Assembly (NCBI RefSeq): GCF_023065955.2
Contig: NW_026622863.1
Coordinates: 47,660,177 to 47,724,176 of the forward strand
Direction of reading: 5' to 3'
DNA length: 64,000 bases
Origin: Ursus arctos
Lineage: Eukaryota > Chordata > Mammalia > Carnivora > Ursidae
Shown here: positions 59,199-64,000 of the stretch, piece by piece
Layout: every line of letters begins with the position of its first letter
Numbering within the stretch: position 1 is the stretch's first letter
Notes under the pieces: generated by a model
What the model was told of the DNA's origin: nothing
Databases searched by the model: none
Seen by the model: only the letters and a program-made list of their open reading frames with translations
Program-made: the position numbers and the translations under genes

Positions 59199-60261
59199 GT
59201 GAGTCGCCCGGGGATGGGACACTGGGTGCCTAAAATTTGTCATCACTTTAGAGATGACTGAGCCACAGAGAGGGGTGCAGCTACCTGAAACTTAGGTCTC
59301 TCTCTCGCCCTCTCTCTCGTTCACAGAACCAGCACTCCCCTATAGGCAACTAACATCGTAGCAATGGCGCTTAATGTGTTCCAGGCACGTGCCGAACATT
59401 GTGGGATTGTTCGTGCATGTAGTCCCCAGGCCAAGCCTGTGGGGTGGGTCCTCTTACCATCCCTATTTCACAGATGGGGAAAGCGAGGCACAGACTGGTT
59501 AAGCAACTGACCCCAGTCACACAGCAATACTAATAATAATTGTAACCAAACTTCTATAGAGAAGCTCCTGTGAACCGGGGCCCCGCACCCCCCATCCTGC
59601 AGGAACTGTCGAATCCTGATAACATGTTGAGGTCACCCAGCGAAGCAGGCCTGGGAGCTCAGTCTCCACTGTGTTCGTTCAAGCAGGAGCAATGGTTAAG
59701 GGGCCGGGTCTCTGTGTCCCTGTCACACAGGGTTCCAGGAGCTGGGGATACAGCAGAAGGCAAGAAGCAAGGCTGCTGCCCACGGGGAGGCAGGGGACAC
59801 AGGCCACAAGCAGAACGATACATACACAGCATGTCAGCAGAGCACCATGTGCTGCGGGGAACGATGAAGCTGAGGAGGGCTGGAAGGGGCGTGGGGTGGA
59901 ACTTGAACATGGCATGCTGGGAGAAGGCGGGCAGGAGGTACACGGAGAGGGAACCGCATGCAAGGGTGTGAGAGCGACTTCGGTGCCAGGCGCGCTTGCA
60001 GACCCACAAGGAGGCCGGTGGGGCTGGGGTAGAGAGGAGTGTGTCAGGCCACGAGGGCGCTGGCAGGGTCCGGAGCCTGCGGGGCTGCTGAGGGCTGTGG
60101 CGAGGACTTTGGCCTTGACTCTAGTATGTTTTTGGGGAGTCAAAAGTTATACCCGGATTTTCAACCGTGCAGGGGGTCCGCGCCCTAACTCCCATGTTGT
60201 TCAAGGGTCAACTATGTATTTCTTTGTCTTTTACGACCTTGATTTTTTTTTTAAAAGGCAA

Positions 60262-60457
60262 AGAGAGTGCACTTCAAAGATTTTATTTATTTGTCAGAGA
60301 GAGAGCACAAGCAGGGGGAGCGGCAGGCAGAAGGAGAGGGAGAAGCAGGCTCCCCGCTGAGCAAGGAGCCCCGATGCGAGGCTCAGTCCTAGGGCCCCGG
60401 GATCATGACCTGAGCCGAAGGCAGACGCTTAACCGACTGAAACACCCAGGCGTCCCT
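60262..60457 (-). mobile_element. CAN-SINE
   Basis: CAAAGATTTTATTTATTTGT tail side to CACCCAGGCGTCCC. Confidence 0.85.
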
Positions 60458-60467
60458 TAATAATTTT

Positions 60468-60559
60468 TTTTTAAGCTCTATGTCCAACATGGGACTCGAA
60501 CTAATGACCCCAAGATCAAGAGTCATATGCTCTACTGACTGAGCCAGCCAGGCACCCCA
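60468..60559 (-). mobile_element. Old short CAN-SINE
   Basis: GGGACTCGAACTAATGACCC, then TGAGCCAGCCAGGCACCCC. Confidence 0.8.
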
Positions 60560-60591
60560 TGACCTTGATGGTTTTGAAGAACTCGACTCAC

Positions 60592-60766
60592 TTTTTTTTT
60601 TTTTTTTTTAAGATTTTATTTATTTGAGAGAGAGCGCGAGCATGAGAGGGAGAAGCAGATTCCTCGCCGAGCAGGGAGCCCGAGTTGGGGCTCCATCCCG
60701 GGACTCTGGGACCATGACCTGAGCCGAAGGCAGCCACTTAACCCACTGAGTCACCCAGGCACCCAT
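60592..60766 (-). mobile_element. CAN-SINE
   Basis: T-run, AAGATTTTATTTATTTGAGA, to GAGTCACCCAGGCACCC. Confidence 0.85.
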
Positions 60767-61185
60767 CAGGCTCACTTTTTTATAGAAGGTCCCTGAATTT
60801 GAGTTTCCTCACGATAAGATTTAGGTAATCCATTTTTGGCAGGAATATCACAGAAGTGGTGCCCTGTCCTCTGTGCCTATGACCTCAGGAGGGACATGGG
60901 GTCCATTTGTCCCACTACTGCACATGATGGCTTTGATGCCTAAGTTAAGGCAGTGTCCATTAGGCAGTGTCCAGGTTCATCCATTACAAAGTTACCGTTT
61001 TGTGGGGAAGTACTTGAAGACTGTGGGTACGCTGGCCCCCACCCAGCACTCGTCCACACATTTTAGTGTCCATTGGATTTTAGCTCCTTCACTTACTCTT
61101 TTATTTATCATTAGTATGGACTCGCGGATTTCTGTTTTATTCAGTGGGTTATAATCTCTAACTATCATTTTTTGTCTTATTTCTT

Positions 61186-61290
61186 TTAAGATTTTATTTT
61201 GAAGTAATCTCTACACCCAGTGTGGGCCTCGAACTTACAACCCCAAGATCAAGAATCACATGCTTTACCAACTGAGCCAGCCAGGCGCCC
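61186..61290 (-). mobile_element. Old short CAN-SINE in L1
   Basis: TAAGATTTTATTTTGAAGTA to TGAGCCAGCCAGGCGCC. Confidence 0.8.
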
Positions 61291-61617
61291 TGTGTAACTA
61301 TCTTTATTGTAATATTCACATCTTTCCAGAGCTGGCCGCCGGAAGCTCTTTTAAGCCGGCTCCTGTGTGACTGGGAATTTATCCGGAAGAAGCATTTCCC
61401 TGTGGATTGGATGGGCTGAGCGTGAGAGAGGAGAGGAGGCTAGAGTTTTTTTTTCAGCAGATACTTACTGCCAGGGACTAGGAATCAAACAGTGATAAAA
61501 ACAGTCAAAAGTTCCTGCTCTTGGAGACCTCAGGATTGGTGGTAGCAGATCCCGGGGAGGGGCTTACTGGTGGAGAGAGGGCACAGAGTTTAGGAGGAGA
61601 ATCTGGAACTGGGTCTT

Positions 61618-61805
61618 TTTTTTTAAGATTTTGTTTATTTGACAGAGAGACACAGCAAGAGAGGGAACACAAGCAGGGGGAGTGGGAGAGGAAGAGGCAG
61701 GCTCCCAGCGGAGCAGGGAGCCCGATGCGGGGCTCGATCCCAGAACCCTGGGATCACGCCCTGAGCCGAAGGCAGACGCTTAACGACTGAGCCACCCAGG
61801 TGCCC
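61618..61805 (-). mobile_element. CAN-SINE with 15-bp target duplication, 110 bp before the GEMIN7 coding exon
   Basis: CTGGAACTGGGTCTT at 61603-61617 and 61806-61820. Its proximity to the acceptor at 61914 makes it a candidate source of splicing variation between species. Confidence 0.94.
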
Positions 61806-61922
61806 CTGGAACTGGGTCTTGGACAAGTCGAGCTGAGGTGGGGTAGACAGAGACGCCTCTTGTCCTAGTCGCACGCTCCCTGAGTAATGGCTTCTTGCTT
61901 TCTTCACCCGACAGCCAGGATA

Positions 61923-62318
61923 ATGCAGACTCCAGTGACCATTCCTGTGCCTGTGCTCCGGCTCCCCCGGGGCCCGGATGGCTTGAGCCGAGGCTTTGCC
62001 CCAGATGGACGCAGGGCCCCCCTGACGCCAGAGGGTCCCGAAACCCCGGGGTCTGCAGTAGTTCAAGAGTCTCGGGAATCCCAGGAGCAGCAGGCACGAG
62101 CCGCACTCCGGGAGCGCTACCTCCGCAGCCTGCTGGCCATGGTGGGTCACCAGGTGAGCTTCACATTGCACGAGGGTGTGCACGTGACTGCCCGCTTCGG
62201 AGCCACCGACCTGGACGTGGCCAACTTCTACGTGTCGCAGCTGCAGACGCCCATAGGTGTGCAGGCTGAGGCGCTGCTGCGGTGTAGTGACATTATTGCA
62301 TACACCTTCAAGCCATAA
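61923..62318 (+). CDS. GEMIN7: GEMIN7, SMN-complex component Gemin7
   Basis: Small Sm-fold protein of the SMN complex, partner of Gemin6 and UNRIP in cytoplasmic snRNP assembly, also found in nuclear gems. The whole coding region lies in one exon: acceptor CCCGACAG ends at 61914, eight bases of 5' UTR, ATG at 61923, TAA at 62316-62318, 131 residues, as in human. The N-terminus has MQTPVTIPVPVLRLPRG and a variable linker; the Sm-like part is ARAALRERYLRSLLAMVGHQ, FTLHEGVHVTARFGATDLDV, ANFYVSQLQTPIGVQ and the end SDIIAYTFKP. An upstream in-frame ATG at 61887 lies in the intron and is not used if the acceptor is right. The ATG has T at -3, a weak context. Confidence 0.97.
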   Translation: MQTPVTIPVPVLRLPRGPDGLSRGFAPDGRRAPLTPEGPETPGSAVVQESRESQEQQARAALRERYLRSLLAMVGHQVSFTLHEGVHVTARFGATDLDVANFYVSQLQTPIGVQAEALLRCSDIIAYTFKP

Positions 62319-62472
62319 AGACGATGCTGTGTGCACCCTTCTGCTGTGGGCCTAGCCACCAGCCCCAGCCCTCCACACCTGGTTGTTGTGGGCTCCATAG
62401 TTTGGAACTCCCTTGGAATTTTGAGCCGAGCTCCAAGCAACTCTGGCTTCTTGGGACCTCCAGGGTGTAGTC

Positions 62473-62478
62473 AGTAAA
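62473..62478 (+). terminator. GEMIN7: GEMIN7 candidate poly(A) signal (AGTAAA)
   Basis: Variant hexamer 155 bp after the stop (GTCAGTAAAATTCTGC). No AATAAA is visible in the next 200 bp. Confidence 0.5.
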
Positions 62479-62499
62479 ATTCTGCAACCCCAGGAGTTC

Positions 62500-64000
62500 T
62501 AGAGTCCGTTGAAATGAATGCTCTACCTCACAGAACTCTAAACTCTAAAATAGGGCGCCTTGCCAGTTTCTGAAGATGGGGTTGGGGGTGGAAGGCAAAT
62601 TGCAGAGTGGGGAATTGTTTCTTGAAGATATTCCCCTCCTACTAAAGAACCAGTTATCCCAGGAAAATTCGCCTCCTGTTTTTTGTTTATTTGTGTTTGT
62701 TTGTTGTTGTTGTTGTTGAAAGCATACCACACAGGGATGGAGCCTGGTTTAGCAAGTGGAAGGGTGGCTTAGCCAAGAGCTAAATCTGGTGGATCTGGGC
62801 CAAGAAGAGGAGGACACATCACGGGGCTGCGAGGAACTCGGATAAAGGTGGAGATTGGCTTGGTCCAGGAATGGCTGGAGCTACCTGAACGCCGGGTCTG
62901 GGACATTTGGACGCGATTTCTTATTCGGGTGGGCGGGAGTGTTCCCAGTCAGGGGTGTGGCTCGCACTGGGTTACCCGGTCGCCCGGCCCTAGACCGGTG
63001 GGGACCTCACTCTAGAGACGGCAGGTTCGCTTCCCCGTCCACTCCGGAAGGGTCGGACCCTGTGCGGCAGCGGCCACTGAGGCCAGGCTGAGGACTAGGA
63101 GTTGGGGTGAAGCGTCCCCCTCTCTCCGTTTCGCTCCAGCTGTGTGGCCGTCCACATCATTCGCTTCCCTTATCCCCGTCACCAGCTGTCTTTCAGCAGA
63201 TTCGCTTTAAAAAAGTCATTGCTGCCCTCTTTGTAATCCCATCAACTTCAGAGTGTAAGTGAGGAGCCCATTAAGTAGAGAGGAGATTCGCTTTGTTCGT
63301 CTGCAGTGGCGAAAGTGCGGCGGCTGGAGATGCTGAATAGGGCAGGCGGAGAGCCTCAGCTCCCATAGGTCGGTTCGCGACGCCGCCTTCAGCGAGTCCG
63401 GGGCCTAGCTCTCGAGTTGCCTTGGCAACGACGTCGCTCGCTCCTCCCCGAATCCCCCCTCCCTTTTAGTCTTAGCCCCACCGCCGCCCCGATTGCTGAA
63501 TGTGCTAGGAAAGCCTGGCGAAAGTGCGGAGGCGAATATTAAGCGATTGAATTGAGGGGAGGTCGGGGGTGTTGAGCTCGTGCTGGTTCGCTCCAGGCTT
63601 GGTGATCTACCCGCTCCGTCGCCCGATTATTTTGGTTGGCAGATTCGTCTCTTGGTTTTGGCATTTCTTCCCTCTTCCAGTTTATTATTATTTTTTAAAA
63701 TCAGGGCTATGATACTCCTCATGGGCTTATATTTATTTTAGTCTTTTAATTTAAATTGTATTTCACGCAACGAATACAGAGAACTATTGATGAAATTGCT
63801 GTGTGCAAATGGAGGGCTAGAGAGTAAGGAGCAAAGAGGCACAGGCTTCGTCTCCAGGCAGAGGATCCGTCTGCCAGCATCAATCACCAGTGCTCATATA
63901 GTCAGTATGACTATTATCGCCTTTCCTTTCAAGTTCTCTGTCTCTTTGCCTCTCTCCTTATCAGTTGGCCTAGCGGCCGAGCAGATGTTTTTATTTTTAT
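62500..64000. other. Downstream of GEMIN7, no coding exon seen
   Basis: A TTG/TTTG tract about 62690-62719; about 62870-63600 is CpG-containing and free of repeats with several regulatory-looking motifs; about 63660-63780 is A/T-rich. In human the next plus-strand gene is PPP1R37, but I find none of its N-terminal coding sequence here. Confidence 0.55.
63416..63429 (+). promoter_or_regulatory. RFX X-box palindrome
   Basis: GTTGCCTTGGCAAC, a perfect 6-2-6 inverted repeat that matches the symmetrical RFX-family site. It is followed at once by a CGACGTCG palindrome (63429-63436) with a CRE-like ACGTC core. Confidence 0.7.

Larger units (their letters stand above)
59199..61914 (+). other. GEMIN7: GEMIN7 last intron (inferred)
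   Basis: Antisense MIR about 59360-59540, antisense L2 about 59640-60120, several reversed CAN-SINEs, and antisense L1 about 60790-61170. No further exon is recognised. Confidence 0.6.

Noticed and set aside
61887..61922. Upstream in-frame ATG extending Gemin7 by 12 residues
   Set aside because: It lies before the acceptor CCCGACAG (61914), in intron, and the human-like N-terminus begins MQTPV at 61923.
62855..63091. 78-codon open frame downstream of GEMIN7 as a possible first exon of PPP1R37
   Set aside because: The translation shares nothing with the PPP1R37 N-terminus as I know it and has no clear donor.
1..64000. CRISPR array, bacterial-type operon, prophage or toxin system
   Set aside because: The window is a vertebrate nuclear locus; repeats found are SINE, LINE, LTR and microsatellites, with no regularly spaced direct-repeat array.

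Overview
This is mammalian nuclear DNA with split genes, CpG-island promoters, and old MIR, L2, L1 and MaLR relics. It is very probably from a carnivoran. About 33 tRNA-Lys-type CAN-SINE copies are present: a GCGCCTGGGTGGC head, a CT-rich middle, and an AATAAATAAATAAAATCTT plus A-tail end. Several match the subfamily with a 'CACAG..GTTAAGCGTCTGCC' head and a 'GCTATGAGCC' segment that I associate with bears, giant panda and other arctoids. That finer placement is recollection, not a search. The gene order matches the human 19q13.32 block RELB - CLASRP - ZNF296 - GEMIN7.

Layout. (1) 1-23.3 kb, plus strand: the last nine exons of RELB (NF-kB subunit), from residue ~55 to the stop at 22903; the first exons lie upstream of the window. 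(2) 23.4-46.66 kb, plus: complete CLASRP (SFRS16/SWAP2), an untranslated first exon in a CpG island and 20 coding exons joining into an uninterrupted 675-codon frame. The RELB poly(A) signal is only about 230 bp from the CLASRP first exon. (3) 47.2-50.9 kb, minus: complete ZNF296, three coding exons, 473 residues, a zinc-finger relative of BCL11A/B, tail-to-tail with CLASRP. (4) ~53.0-62.5 kb, plus: GEMIN7, with a CpG-island first exon (inferred), a probable untranslated internal exon at 59111-59198 and one coding exon (131 residues). (5) 62.5-64 kb: no coding exon; a GC-rich stretch with a perfect RFX X-box palindrome and a cluster of TTCGCT words, perhaps the promoter area of the next gene.

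The genes are ordinary housekeeping or regulatory genes and do not form an operon-like system: RELB acts in non-canonical NF-kB signalling, CLASRP in splicing regulation, ZNF296 in transcription, and GEMIN7 in SMN-dependent snRNP assembly. All reading frames seen are intact.

I found no new system such as a defence island, CRISPR array or novel gene cluster. The most interesting signals are in splicing and repeat layout. CLASRP exons 12 and 15 each carry a second GT donor exactly 4 nt downstream of the frame-keeping one, and both alternatives lead to early stops. A 25-nt CLASRP microexon, if skipped, gives a new tail whose stop codon lies inside the poly(A) signal. ZNF296 has a NAGNAG acceptor. 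CAN-SINEs are absent from a 25.7-kb stretch. At two sites a younger SINE has inserted into the 5' target-site duplication of an older one.
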